A stretch of DNA of 38,476 nt from Chara braunii (GCA_003427395.1 BFEA01000244.1:519653-558128); one strand, 5' to 3'; shown: positions 10,807 to 21,809, counted from the first letter of the stretch. Made by a program: numbers and translations. Notes: generated by a model from the letters alone, not told the origin.

Positions 10807-11584
10807 TGTCGAGCTCATCGGTCCGGCATCGCACGCGGCAACGCGGGACCCTCCCGGCCGTGTCACGCAGGAGTTGATTTAAAATCCTTTGTCGCAGATA
10901 AATACACGTGGAGCTTCCTTAAGCCGCTCTGTCTGAGTGCGCCAGCCATACCTCTCGCGAGCCCCTACGACAAGATAGGGCCTACGCGAGGCACGACTTA
11001 CCTACACCTTACGGGAGTTGTCACCTCCCTTCGGTGGGCGTATCCCCGCCGAGCTACCAGTCCACAATACGAAAGCTAATCAGCTGCAATCGCAGAGGTG
11101 GACCAGCTGAGGGCGTTTCTCATTCGCTGTAGCATAGGGGGTATGCGCGGTAATACACCTCTATCGGACGCGCACGTGAACCGACATCTTGGGGGGCTGA
11201 AGTCCCAAGCGCGGTCTGTCATCGGTCGTCTAGAACGTATCCCACACACCACGCGCAAACCACTTTACGAAAAAAAAAAAAAAAAACACGCACACGTACG
11301 AGACGACACAACACAAACAACGCGACAACGCTCATAGCCCCTCGGTAACCGTCCCATAACTTTCCGACGCGAAGTCGAATAGGCGTCGCGCACGAGACTT
11401 AGTATAAATTGCGCGGACGCAGGGCCAACTCATATCGACTCGCAATGCCAGCGTACGCAAGCAGTCGCAATGATGGCGTACTATATAGTGCCCATAATCA
11501 AGCGGTCCATCGTGGATCCGAGTACCGCTTATGACACTCAAGTGTCAGACTCGAAGTGTCGTGAGGGTCTAATCCTTCACGACA
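10807..11584 (-). repeat. 5' LTR of gypsy copy 2
   Basis: On the minus strand this begins TGTCGTGAAGG and ends GAGCTCGACA, giving the short terminal inverted repeat TGTCG/CGACA expected of an LTR. The primer binding site follows after two bases. A TATATAG box-like site lies near 11479. No second LTR is present because the element is truncated, so the outer boundary at 11584 rests on the inverted ends only. A poly-A run (plus strand, about 11271-11286) lies within it. Confidence 0.6.
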
Positions 11585-12480
11585 TTGCATGGCTGAAGGA
11601 ATAGCCGTGCAGCCGCTGCGGCACCTCCGGCTCTCGGCCTGAGTGTCTCGGTAGGCAAATCAAATAGGCTCTGTGCGAGGGAAAACCCCTCCCCTGTAGA
11701 GCCTAGGGCTTGGGGTGTCCTGGACAAGGACCTCGAATCCCGGCCCAGGACCAAACGTCCGACTAAGAAAATTCATCAAAAAGAAAAAAAAACAAAAATA
11801 CAAGAAGAGGCCTCCCTTAAGCCCCTTAACCTCAACTTTTGAGTAGGATTTTAGTATGGAGACTCTTTAACCTATGCAAACATTCATCCCAAATATGCCT
11901 ATGCACACATATATTAGGGTTAAGTATGTGACGATCACTTCTCACGGCCTCACTGGGGTCTCGTACAATAATACGTATATGTGTGATCGTAGGCAACCAA
12001 ATCCAGAATTTGATTCACAGCACATACCTGTCATCACATCAACGAACCAAATCAACAGCCCACACACTACACGGAGTCAACCCCAACCACCTTCGACACT
12101 CATACCCCTCGCTTCAGCCATGCAAACCTCAAACTTCTTGTCCAACCAACCTTAATTAAATACTCAGTACCTTTGCTAAATGACCATTCAATAAAAGTCC
12201 GGGTGAAACCTTAACAAAACAATAAAATTCACCAGGGCTAAAGCCTTTTAGGTTGAGTGTGGAGGGTGGGTTGAAATTGAGTCGTAAACCGACGAATCGG
12301 CAACCGACCTGTTATAAGTGATAACAGAAAGTGATCCTCAAGGGATCAAGATGGATCTAGCCCTGAACTTGAATCAAAAGATCAAAGAAACCTGTAACAC
12401 ACGGCAGACCAATCCTCAAGTTAAGATCATAAGTGTATGGAGAATACAACACCATAATACATCCTCCCTCAAAATCTCTT
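11585..12480. other. No supported gene; transition into hairpin-rich arm
   Basis: AT-rich sequence with a pyrimidine/CA-rich centre. One plus-strand frame (11874-12155) is open, but its His/Thr/Pro/Gln-rich composition follows base composition. I do not recognise a domain. Confidence 0.4.
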
Positions 12481-12484
12481 TATA

Positions 12485-12585
12485 GTTAAACCCAAGTCTA
12501 TCTTTAAGCCCAGCGCTTAAACCAAAGGTAGACCGACTGCAGAATCTCCCCTATTCAGGGCAGATCCCCTGAATCGCCACCTGTC
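12485..12585. repeat. Two further hairpins ahead of the family C array
   Basis: Two inverted repeats lie side by side. One pairs GTCTATCTTTAAGC with GCTTAAAccAAAGGTAGAC (about 12496-12532). The other pairs ATTCAGGG with CCCTGAAT (about 12554-12576). They continue the hairpin-rich style of the array that follows. Confidence 0.55.
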
Positions 12586-12599
12586 AAATTATAGTCTAT

Positions 12600-13625
12600 C
12601 TCCTCTAAACTAAGAAAATTTTGGCAGCGCTTCCCGTAGGAAAAGTGCCTTTTCAGAATTTATATAAGCCCAGATATGAACGCAGTAATAATCTCTAACT
12701 CTGGAAAGTAAAATTCATTCTAACTCTCTGAATTAGTAGAAATTTGGGCAGCACTCCCTTTAGAAAGGGAGACTTCCCAGATTTATACTAAGTCAGATAT
12801 AAAAGCAGAAATAATCTCNNNNNNNNNNNNNNNNNNNNNNNNNNNNNNNNNNNNNNNNNNNNNNNNNNNNNNNNNNNNNNNNNNNNNNNNNNNNNNNNNN
12901 NNNNNNNNNNNNNNNNNNNNNNNNNNNNNNNNNNNNNNNNNNNNNNNNNNNNNNNNNNNNNNNNNNNNNNNNNNNNNNNNNNNNNNNNNNNNNNNNNNNN
13001 NNNNNNNNNNNNNNNNNNNNNNNNNNNNNNNNNNNNNNNNNNNNNNNNNNNNNNNNNNNNNNNNNNNNNNNNNNNNNNNNNNNNNNNNNNNNNNNNNNNN
13101 NNNNNNNNNNNNNNNNNNNNNNNNNNNNNNNNNNNNNNNNNNNAAATAATCTCTAACTCTGGAAAGTCAAGTTCTGTCTAGCTCTCTGAATTAGTAAAAA
13201 TTTGGGCAGCACTCCCTTTAGAAAGGGAGACTTCCCAGCTTCATACTAAGTCAGATATGAACCCGAACAACAGCTTGAGCTCAACTTTAGAATGAATTTA
13301 ACTAACTCCTTAATTTTATAAAAATTTTGGCAGCACTCCCTCTAGAGAAGTGCTATTCCAAAATTTATACAAGGCTAAGTTCAGATTTTGAAAGTAACTT
13401 TGACTTTTCACAGTTCAATTTTTGTCTAACTCCCTGAATTAGCAAAAATTTGGGCAGCACTCCCTTTAAAAAGGAGATTTTTCCAGATTTTAACTAAGCC
13501 AGATATATGAAAAAGACAAGTTGAATTCTGACAAGTCAAAAGTTGGCTAACTTCTTGGATTTGTAAAAATTTCAGCAGCGCTTCTCGTAGGAAAAGTAGC
13601 TTGCTAAGATTTATAGAAAGCCAAG
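12600..13625. repeat. Hairpin family C tandem array, period about 120-127 bp
   Basis: At least six units, with hairpins starting near 12613, 12740, 13198, 13321, 13446 and 13566. Each hairpin has outer arms of the type AAATTTGGG/CCCAGATTT or AAATTTTGG/CCAAAATTT around an inner GCAGCACTCCC or GCAGCGCTTC segment and its partner. The outer stems differ between copies but still pair. Spacer sequence between hairpins is also conserved ('aactctctgaattagta', 'actaagtcagatat'). Confidence 0.85.
12819..13143. other. Assembly gap (325 N) inside the family C array
   Basis: Sequence on both sides belongs to the same repeat: the left flank ends in 'gcagaaataatctc' and the right flank starts 'aaataatctctaactctgg'. 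The gap therefore hides further repeat copies. The distance from one side to the other is not a multiple of the unit, so its size is probably nominal. Confidence 0.9.
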
Positions 13626-13919
13626 TATAAGAAAATATCTCAGAAAATGCAGGAATTGACCTCAGGAATTGACCTAAGTAAAAAAAGTTATTACAGAAAA
13701 TGCAGGAATTGACACTAACTCCTATGGCTTTAGCACGTGGCGAGCAACTAAAGCAACTACCTATAAAACTGAAACCTAAACGAACTAGTCATCCCATCCA
13801 GTCACATGCAAACCAAACCACAAATGTAAGTACGCTCACCATCCCAAGTACATTTCATTTAGATAGTTCATGAATCTTCAAGTTCTTGCATCCTTATACC
13901 CATCTTACATAAGACGTAG

Positions 13920-14605
13920 AGCTGGACCATTCGCCATGGAAACAATGTCCATCTTGTCTTTATGATATACACGAACAGGCTGCACAACTACTTCTCTCTT
14001 CTTTTGGGAATGTGACTAGGTCATTCGTCATGGAAACAATGCCTAGTCGCCTTGAGCTGTTTAATATCCAAAGATTAATATTTCTCTGACTTTGTTTTCA
14101 AAAGAAAAGGCAAATATGGGCAGGGGACTAAACCATTCACAGTAGAAACAATGTTCAGCTTGCCCAAACTATTTTCGTTTATACTTTGTATTTTTCCTTT
14201 TCTCTTCTTAATGATATGGTTTAACGCTGGACCATTCACAGTAGAAACAATGCCCAGCTGCAAGTTCACATGCAAATATACATAAAGTACTTTCCTTTAT
14301 ACTCAGTTTGATTTATGTGCGTGGTTTTCAGGCTAAACCATTCACCACGGAAACAATGCTTAGCCTTAGACAAAAAATCCTCCCTCAGAATAAACAAGAA
14401 TTTAAACCCCTTCAAATCAGGCAAACCCTCAGAATTAACTGGACTAAACAGGCCATTCACAGTAGAAACAATGCCTGGTCCTCCAGAAAACAACCAAATA
14501 AACATTGCAACCAGGCCATTCACAGTAGAAACAATGCTTGGTCCTTCAGAAAACAGCCAAATAAACATAGGACTGAGTCATTCACATAAGAAACAGTGGT
14601 CAGGC
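13920..14605 (+). repeat. Hairpin family A array, eight copies
   Basis: Eight copies of the loop CATTC(A/G)NNNN(A/G)GAAACAATG occur near 13923, 14014, 14126, 14226, 14330, 14449, 14510 and 14572, each between arms that pair: TGGAC/GTCCA, GACTAGG/CCTAGTC, GCTGG/CCAGC, AGGCTAA/TTAGCCT, CAGGC/GCCTG, ACCAGGC/GCTTGGT. The arms differ between copies but complementarity is kept. Open frames that cross the array are shadows of the repeat. Confidence 0.9.
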
Positions 14606-14859
14606 TTTGGTTGACCCTTCCAAACGCATGCAAAACTGCCTTCCTCCCACCTTCCCCCAACTTATCCCTTTGTCTGCTTTCAGTCAAAGTAAAGAAAAAA
14701 AACTTAGGATTCACTCTCACACGTTCCTTCCATTCAATCTGATTAGGTCCTGAAGAGAAAGAAAAAACCATAGGGACAACACATGCATACCGCAATCATA
14801 CTACAGGGAGATAGGCAAACATGGGTAGTAGTAGGTTGTACAGATCGAGGTGATATACC

Positions 14860-15125
14860 TGATGGTTCCCTGCCTCCAGAACCTCGCCTAGGTTCCGGCA
14901 GAGCTCCTGCAATCGGTGGGTGGACTCCCCACAGAGTCTTGACCCGGACCTACGGGTTGCAATCTCGCCTGCTGCCTTCCTCTCGTAACCAAGACTAGAC
15001 TGAGAGTTAGAAAGGATAGAAATAGAAAATAGAGACTCTCAGATCCAAGAATGGTGCTCTCAGTTTCGCAAGAGAGGGTCTTGAAATCTGGATGCGCCTG
15101 AGGGCCCCGCAATGGCAGCCAATTT
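14860..15125 (+). repeat. Best-conserved block of the left arm
   Basis: This block matches the reverse complement of 36335-36610 closely, including 'ttccggcagagctcc', 'caatcggtgggt', 'gactccccacagagtcttg', 'tacgggttgcaatc' and 'gatgcgcctgagggccccgc'. Both copies encode SLPPEP, SGRAP, IGG, TPHRVL and YGLQSRL in the same frame (left plus, right minus). The frame is short in both and I do not recognise it, so a protein is possible but unproven. Confidence 0.8.
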
Positions 15126-16550
15126 AACCACTTGGTAAAATCCAAATCCAAACTGCTGCGCACAATCTTCCTGACGACTCCCCAGTTCGTGGCAGTGACC
15201 TCCCTTCACAACCACTTCCTCCACGCTGCAACACCAACCTCCCAAGCAGTCCGGTCACCCCTTCTTACCCCGACCTCGGCTGCACAGCAATCCGAAATGC
15301 AGGCAGTCTCCAATAGCAGCAGCAGCGGTACACAGTAGTGACCAACGACACGGCCTGCGGCCCACAATAGTGTACAGCAATAGACAGTAAAGCCCAGCAG
15401 CATACGCAGTGACACACACACCCTGGCCAGCAGTAACAGTACTATTTCAACAGCAAACGGTAGTCCGCAGTCCACAGTCCCATAGCCCAGAATAGGCAGC
15501 AGCAGTACACAGCGGCAGCCCGTAACAGACCGCCACAGTATGTAACAATTTTGTGTACAGTCAATAGAAGCGGCCCGCTAACCAACTACTAAGCCACAAC
15601 GAATACACTGGCGTTGCCGCGGCGGAGTCTGAGGTTGAAGTCCACCAACTAGGTCCCCTATAGTCGTGGACTAAACAGACCAACAACCAACTGTTTGATA
15701 GTTTGTCCTTCACTACTTCCAGCAGTTACTGCTTGCAGAACGGTACACCTGCAGAAACTTCCACCGCTTAAGCTCCTCTCACCCCATGGGCCAAGTGCCT
15801 TGTGCACGTTGGCTTCGTAAACCGTACCTCAGTCGCTCAGGCCAGAAACCCCGCCAACCGGGCTCACCCTGTTGTGCACAGCAGAAAGCTGCATGCTGGC
15901 TACCGGATCAGCCAACAGGTAAGTCCCTAATCCTTGGACTAACTCCATGCCATTGCCTCCGATGGGATAGGCAGAACCGGGCGAAACTTCTGTTTGAATT
16001 GGGTAGGTCACAGCCAACGTGGCTCGCTCACTACCGGCCAGACTCTTCCACCTTTCGTGGCACCTGCGCCGGCCAACCCGCCACTCCTTCAGCTGAAAGA
16101 GCGACCAGCCCCCCCCCCCTCTGACAGACAAGTACCCGGCCATCGGCCGACTTGCACTACTCTCACCGAGAAGGCAGGTAAGGCCGAATAAAACCCTAGT
16201 TTGAACATAGATCGACACACCACCNCGGTAGTGCCGTATTCGCAGAGGGAGGAGGGTCTGCGTCAACCGCCGGGCGGAGCGGATTACTAGTAAGCAGGTA
16301 AGTCTCCAATACTACGGCTGGCCTCACGCCCGCTACTACCACCGATCGACTGGGCAAGAGCGAATGAACCTTCAACCACAGACGGCCAGGTACGTGCCCC
16401 TCCCTTCTTCTGCCTTTTCTTTCTACTACTCCCTTCTGTCTCTCCCACTCTCTNTTTCTCTCTATGTTGCTCACTGCAAGAAAACGTGCCCCGCAGGAAC
16501 ACGTACGAAAAAGACAGAAAAGAAAAAAAAAAAAGAGACAAAAAAAACAA
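15126..16550. other. Left arm interior, no supported gene
   Basis: GC-moderate sequence rich in CAG/CAGCAG. Five donor-like CAGGTA sites lie in it and just beyond (15918, 16173, 16295, 16386, 17548). Open frames are short and unrelated to known families. Single ambiguous bases are present at 16225 and 16454. Confidence 0.4.
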
Positions 16551-16555
16551 GGAAT

Positions 16556-16584
16556 GAATCTTCCGCTGAAATGCGGAAAGATTC
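16556..16584. repeat. Hairpin D, left copy
   Basis: GAATCTTCCGC pairs with GCGGAAAGATTC around the loop TGAAAT, with one bulged A. The corresponding hairpin in the right arm has a different inner stem (TCCCT with AGGGA) but pairs too. Confidence 0.7.
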
Positions 16585-16599
16585 GTCACCATTTTAAGG

Positions 16600-18080
16600 C
16601 TTTCCTCCCCTGGCGCAGCCCATTTCTGTACTGACTTCTAACTTACCATTCTAACGCAAAATCTAAGGCTACCGTCGAATTCGCCCGGCCCTAAAACAGT
16701 AGTTCACCATCTTCTTTCACTCGATTCCCTCAAGAATCGGGTGAAATCTCGTTCCCTCCTTCCTCACCTTCTCTTCCTCCCGCCATAGCTCCATGCATTA
16801 ACTTTTCTATCTAACCCCCAGCCTACTCCACTAATCCTAAAACTAACGATGCTATTGAACTCGCCTTATCAGAAAACCCCTACCTAGACTCCTTCCCCGC
16901 CTGCTGCCTGCACCTAGCGCCCCTCGCTTCGATTGCACCCGGGCGGAGATCCGGGCCAGGTTCACCCGGGCTACTTCTGCCTCCGCCACCCCGCTGTCAA
17001 GGCTCCCGGTCATCCGCTCGCTGCTTCCGCCTCAGCCCTCGTCACCCACAGCGCCCCACAGCCTTAGCGTTCGTCCCTCTCCGCTGCTGCCCCGTCGTCC
17101 CTGGCTCCCTGCTACTCCGACATCCCCGTCCTCCAACGATGCATGTACCTGGCGCGAGAAGCGTCCAGGTCCTTTCACCTTCCCTTTCCTTTCCGTCGGT
17201 CGATCCTCGCTGCACCTCGTTTCGCCTCTGCAACCCCCGTCGCTCCTTTCCAGCGCTCGTAACTCTTTGCGTCCGATCCCACAGCGCTATTCGCCCTGCT
17301 CGCTGCTGCCTACTCTGACTCCCGTCGTTCCCCCGCCTTTGCCTAGCGCAGCCTGACGACTACCGAATGCTGATCAAACAGCTTTCGGCCGTCGGTCGTG
17401 CTCCTCTTATACAGGCTGTCCCTTGCACGGGGCCCATGCTAAACTTCTCTGTGGTATTCCAATTTTAACAGATGTCCCGAAGAACTTTGCACCAGCCAGC
17501 GCCCCACCCGATAGCCAGCCGGCCTGAGGCCCTTCGGAGGGAACCAGGTACTAGACGGTTCGATTAGTCTTTGCCCCTATACCCAAAGTCTGACGAACGA
17601 TTTGCACGTCATTATCGCTGCGAGCCTCCACCAGAATGCCTCGGGGCTTTCCCAACGGGTGTTCACCCTTTTTCCCGTGGCACCCCGTACACGTATCCGG
17701 CCCGGATTCGTACCGGATTCGCCTTGGTCTGCGCTTCAGCAGTTCAGGGGCGTACTCACTGAGCTAGGCTCTTGGGTGCCTGCTACACCCACGGCACCGC
17801 GCTTAGGCAAAACAACGTCGGGCGCGGCTCCAGCGTAGCTTCAAAAACAGTTTCTAATTGCACTTCAGGCGCCTTGCAAATACAACACACTCCACGAGAC
17901 CCTACCACAGTCTCGCGTTCCCGAACGGGAACGGGATGCAATAAAAGGGACCAAAAAATAAAAATCAAAAAAATAAGAAAAATAAAATAAAACAGAGCTA
18001 AACATAACATTGTCGGGGAACAGCGGGGCTGTTGGCACCTCCCCAGTCCTGCGGATCGGCCTTGCCGCCATGCCCACTAC
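16600..18080. other. Left arm interior (C-rich), no supported gene
   Basis: Pyrimidine- and GC-rich sequence. Blocks near 16610-16690 and 17138 recur in the right arm. The frames at 17571-17762, 17602-17838 and 17865-18137 (minus) have no recognised domain. Confidence 0.4.
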
Positions 18081-18719
18081 CAAAACCAAGGGGGATAGCC
18101 CCATCGGGCCCTCAACCCCTTTGGCTTGGCTCCACACTACTCCGCTGTCGTCGCGCCGAGGCCCGCTGGTCTCGATCCCCGAACCTCCATAGTAACAATC
18201 CGTTGTCGTAACCTATAGGGCTATGCCCAAGCCTGAGACCAGCGCCCGCAGCGTACCATACAAGGCAGTGCGGCGCGGCGCTTTGGGTCGACAAACCGGT
18301 TGCGCGGCTCCCAGTGCCAGCGCCGACTTGCTCTTACCGTGCCATAATTGCCCCGAGTGTCATCCTACAACACCCCGCTCACCGCACGAAGTCGCGCCAT
18401 CGCTGCCGATGTCGTCGTCGAGGTCGTTCTCCGTACGCGCGCAGGTCTCGATCAAACATACCACTAAGAAAAAATACCCCTAATTCCCACTTAATATAAA
18501 TAAGTATTAATAGTACTATTAGACAAAACGACCGATACCCGGCCGACTTTATGATCAACAGCGGAAAATAATCACGCCGGCCTTAAACCTGCGCGCCCAC
18601 GCACTCTCTACTCTAGTCAACCACCCAGTCAACGTAAATCATAGACGCGGCCGCGCCTAGCTCGGTATACTTAAACTTTAACCCAGACTATTTTTTGTCG
18701 CCTGCAAAAACCAGGGCGG

Positions 18720-18737
18720 ATACCCTTGTAAGGGTAT
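18720..18737. repeat. 18-bp palindrome at the inner edge of the left arm
   Basis: ATACCCTTGTAAGGGTAT is self-complementary apart from the central two bases. The same palindrome, ATACCCTTACAAGGGTAT, stands at 32944-32961 at the inner edge of the right arm. Confidence 0.85.
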
Positions 18738-18779
18738 TCGCGCCGACACCGGGTATCACAGTCGTTCGTACCTACCCGA

Positions 18780-19264
18780 AAATTGCTGGTTGAGTATCCT
18801 GATGTCTACCGTCCTGCTGACCAGGTTCCGATTCCCGGGCCCCGTTTCGCATGCACCTGGTCCATCCTTGGTTCCTGCTTCCTCCGGTAGGCTCCCTTCG
18901 CCCTGACTTTATTGGTGCTTGCTAGGTCTACGCCCGCCAATCCCCCAGGAGGTTCGGGGCTTCCTGGATCCGATTGCCGCCTGCTTGGTCCGGAATCCGG
19001 TCTGTTGTTGCAGAGGTACAGTCCCCGATTTTACTCCGTTGCGGGTTTTCGCCCGTCCTGTCTTACCTTTGTGTTTTATTTCATTGCTCATTCTTCATCT
19101 TTCATTTTTAATTCTTTTTTTCTTCCTTTATTATTATTATTTCCCTTTAATTAATTTTATTTTTTTGCTTGTTCTGCGCTTTTGCTCCCCAGTGGTACCC
19201 GGGTTACCTGTAGATCCTCTCCTCCGCCCGCTTTGCTCTTTTCCTGCTGCTCTGATTCCCCTAT

Positions 19265-19300
<36 letters not shown>

Positions 19301-19720
19301 CGCGGGTGTATGTATGTGTGTGTGTGTACATGTGTTCCGCTGAGTGTGTGTGTGTGTGTATGGGGGGTGTGTAAAACACGACCATCCCATTCAGAATGGG
19401 ACACTAGACATTGTCGTTACGTCCGACGAAAGAGAGGGAGGGGAGTAATTAGGTACAGGAAACATCAAGGGACAGATTAGATGGGGAGCAGGTTAGCCAA
19501 GTTAGAGTTAGTAGGTTAGCATGGGTTAGGAAGGGGTATGATAACCCAGCCGTAAGGGGGGTGCACACCCTTAAGCGCGCTTTTTGCCGCCTAGCACCCA
19601 TAGCAGCTCATCGGAGGGAGTCGTTAGCCTCCAGTTATCATGGGGGTGTGGGCAAGATTCCAGGGGGTTGTAAGAGGTTCAACACAAGCAGTTTAGAGGT
19701 TCGGATGCAAGGGATCCATA
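18780..19720. other. No supported gene; contains (TG)n
   Basis: T-rich sequence with a TG/CG microsatellite at about 19268-19365. Open frames over the microsatellite (Cys/Val or His/Thr runs) are artefacts of the repeat. Confidence 0.5.
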
Positions 19721-19721
19721 C

Positions 19722-19981
19722 CTGAGCGGTCAAGGCTGGTGAAGAAGTCACATCAGTAGCCTCCATGGCTGTATCCGACGATGGCAGGTGAACAATCAGT
19801 CGCTCGTTTGCGCAGAGCGCAATGCTCAAGCGCTACGTTGTACGTAGCGGAAAGTGAGAGGCACAGTATTGTGCCTTACCAGCCAGCGAGACCAGTTCAG
19901 CTTGCCTGGTTGTCTGCGTGTGCAGAATGTCTGTGGCAGCAAGAGTAATGCGTGTAGCATGAACTCGTATGCATACACCAT
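19722..19981 (-). CDS. Candidate two-exon fragment of unknown function
   Basis: On the minus strand an ATG at 19981 opens a frame of 34 codons (MVYAYEFMLHALLLLPQTF at its start) that ends exactly at a donor-like CTG|GTAAGG (19880/19879). After a 47-base interval ending in AG, a second frame in the same phase runs 37 codons (19832-19722, with RLSIALCANERLIVHLPSS at its start) and ends at CAG|GTATGG. Without the splice the first frame meets a stop. A TATTTATAA box lies about 50 bases upstream (20038-20030). The N-terminus is hydrophobic and could be a signal peptide. I do not recognise the protein and found no third exon. It may be a chance structure or a remnant of the central element. Confidence 0.2.
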
Positions 19982-20291
19982 GGTAGGTGGGTGAGCGCAG
20001 GAGGAAGGTGATGCAGGGTTGTAGATAGTTATAAATAGCATGGATAAGCATCTTGGTTAGGGGATGTGGGCGTATGGTGGGTATGGGGATTCGGGAGGGT
20101 TTGTCTACGTCGTGGTTGAATATAGGTCGCGTCGAGGAGCATGAGAAGATCAAGGGGGAGATGGTAAGGGGGATCGGATGGGTTTTGGGCAGGGGTCTAG
20201 GGGTTGTAAGGTAGCTTAGTAGAGTAATGCTTAGCCTATGGGTTAGCGTTGCGCGAGGGGGTGCATATGTAGTTATCGCCATGGAGTGCAT

Positions 20292-21180
20292 TATACGAGA
20301 TGTATGTTACATAGACTCCAAATATTTGTCTTTGTTGTGTTTTGTCTTGTAGCGTCGTATCGTGTTTTTGCTATGGTGGTATTCGGGTTGCAGTGTCAGC
20401 AAGAGTTTTGTCATGGAGTAGTGGCGTTTCGTCTTGTGTGTCATTTACCGTTCGTCACGTTTTTGTGTCGTTGCTGTGAGTGGTGTTGTTTTTTTGTTTT
20501 TGTTTTTGGCCATGTACCACGTTTCCATTTTGTCTTTTGTAGAGTTTTTGGTTTTGTAGGGGGGAAAACAAAAGGGGGGATTTGTATCATGTAGCGGGGG
20601 AGGACAAGTGATGTGTTTTTTTTGACACGATGACATATTGTTGTTCCCATAACTATGTGGGTGTGCGACAGAGTGTTTTTATTTATACGTTTTGTGTTTT
20701 AATGTGGGATGCGTCATTTGTGTCTGTGTAAGTCATAGTTCATTGTTGAGTGAAGTGTGGGTAAGTTATTTTTTTTATTTGTTTAATTTTTTTGGCTTAG
20801 TAGTTTTATTGTAAGGGTTAAGGAGTATCTATTATTTTTGAATTTTTATTTTTTATTTTTAGCGCCTGGTTACTCTTATATTTTATTTTTTAAATTTTAT
20901 TATTTTTGCATCATATATTTCAATTTATCATTTTTTTATTTTTATCAAAAAAAAAAATATATATATATATATATTTTAATATTAATATTAATATTAATAT
21001 TAATATAATTATTAATATTATTATTATTATTTTATTCTTTTTATTCATTATTCTTTTTGTTTTATTATTTAAAAAAAAAATATTTTATTATTTTAAATTA
21101 GTTTTTATGTTTGTTGTTTTTTAGTTTTTATTACCTGTATGACTTGGTCATAATAATAAATTATAAGAGGTGTAAAAAAA
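20292..21180. other. GT-rich then AT-rich low-complexity sequence
   Basis: Positions 20300-20750 are GT-rich; 20760-21120 are runs of T/A with (TAAT)n and (TA)n. The short frames encoding Ile/Phe/Asn runs follow composition. No gene is supported. Confidence 0.7.
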
Positions 21181-21186
21181 TCAGTG

Positions 21187-21189
<3 letters not shown>

Positions 21190-21229
<40 letters not shown>

Positions 21230-21800
21230 CCCGCTCCCTCGTAATGGAGGTCCGGGTAGGGTAGGTCTCTTTTTTTTGTAAAAAAGGATTGAGGACCTTC
21301 CCCACTCGGGGTAGGTCCTCCATCCAAACCAGGCCAGTTTTTGGCTTTCACACACACGTGTAATTAAGTTTGATTATTGCCAGTTTTGGTTGAAGTGATT
21401 GTGAGCAAAACAAGGTGGTGTTTTTGCAAATTTTTAAAAATTGTTTGATTTAAGTGTATTTTAATGTTTTTATTTTTTTATTTTTTATTTCTGTTTTATT
21501 TAGTTATGTGGGTCTGGCTAAGAAAAGATTTTTTGGAAAAAAAAAGGAAGGGATGGTTTTCTATATATATGTGTAGAAAAAGATAGTATATTATCTTAAT
21601 GGCGTTTTGATGTTGTATGTGTGTGTGCATGTGTGTGTGTGTGCGTGTGTGTGTATATGTTAGTGTGTGTGTGTGTGTGTGTGTGTATTCTTATTTATAT
21701 CCTAGTGAAAGGGAACTGGGTGCTTTGGTGGGGTGGCTTTCTGGGGTAAGTCCTTCATCCAAGCATGGCCCGTTTTATCCACTGCAGATGTTCATATCTT
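21190..21800 (+). repeat. Two (TG)n-anchored copies of one short repeat
   Basis: A TG run at 21190-21224 is followed about 85 bases on by 'gggtaggtcctccatccaaa', and a second TG run at about 21617-21687 is followed about 65 bases on by 'gggtaagtccttcatccaag'. The sequence after each ('ccaggccagtttttgg' and 'catggcccgttttatcc') also matches. The pair looks like a duplicated microsatellite-linked repeat about 440 bp apart. Confidence 0.65.
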
Positions 21801-21809
21801 AATACTTTT

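Larger units (their letters stand above)
6615..11584 (-). mobile_element. Ty3/gypsy retrotransposon copy 2, 3'-truncated within RT
   Basis: Read on the minus strand, the order is LTR (11584-10807), primer binding site (10804-10787), Gag capsid (10487-9637), nucleocapsid repeats and CCHC knuckle (about 9364-8706), a charged linker and protease (8641-7362) and the first part of RT (7353 to about 6615). Breaks are few (one Gag stop, several frameshifts), so this copy is younger than copy 1. Everything after RT motif A is missing: the rest of RT, RNase H, integrase and 3' LTR. Confidence 0.85.
13540..18775 (+). repeat. Left arm of a long inverted repeat (partner 32930-37905)
   Basis: Several blocks match the reverse complement of the right arm in the same order: the family C unit (13545-13665 with 37905-37790), the block 14865-15115 with 36610-36335, hairpin D (16556-16584 with about 35295-35328), 16610-16690 with about 34700-34620, the ATGCATG(T/C)ACCTGGCG site near 17138 with 34450, 18085-18180 with 33545-33450, 18405-18440 with 33275-33230 and 18545-18770 with 33150-32935. 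Identity is about 75-80 percent in the best blocks and weak between them. No convincing gene is carried on this arm. Confidence 0.75.

Noticed and set aside
12600-14605. CRISPR array
   Set aside because: Spaced repeats with variable arms look superficially similar, but units are imperfect, the spacing varies, spacers are themselves conserved, and the context is eukaryotic with no cas genes.
13920-14605. Hairpin arms as target-site duplications of small insertions
   Set aside because: The arms are inverted complements, not direct repeats, so they are not target-site duplications.
20906-21124. Hydrophobic small ORF (Ile/Phe/Asn runs)
   Set aside because: Pure consequence of (TAAT)n and T-rich low-complexity DNA.
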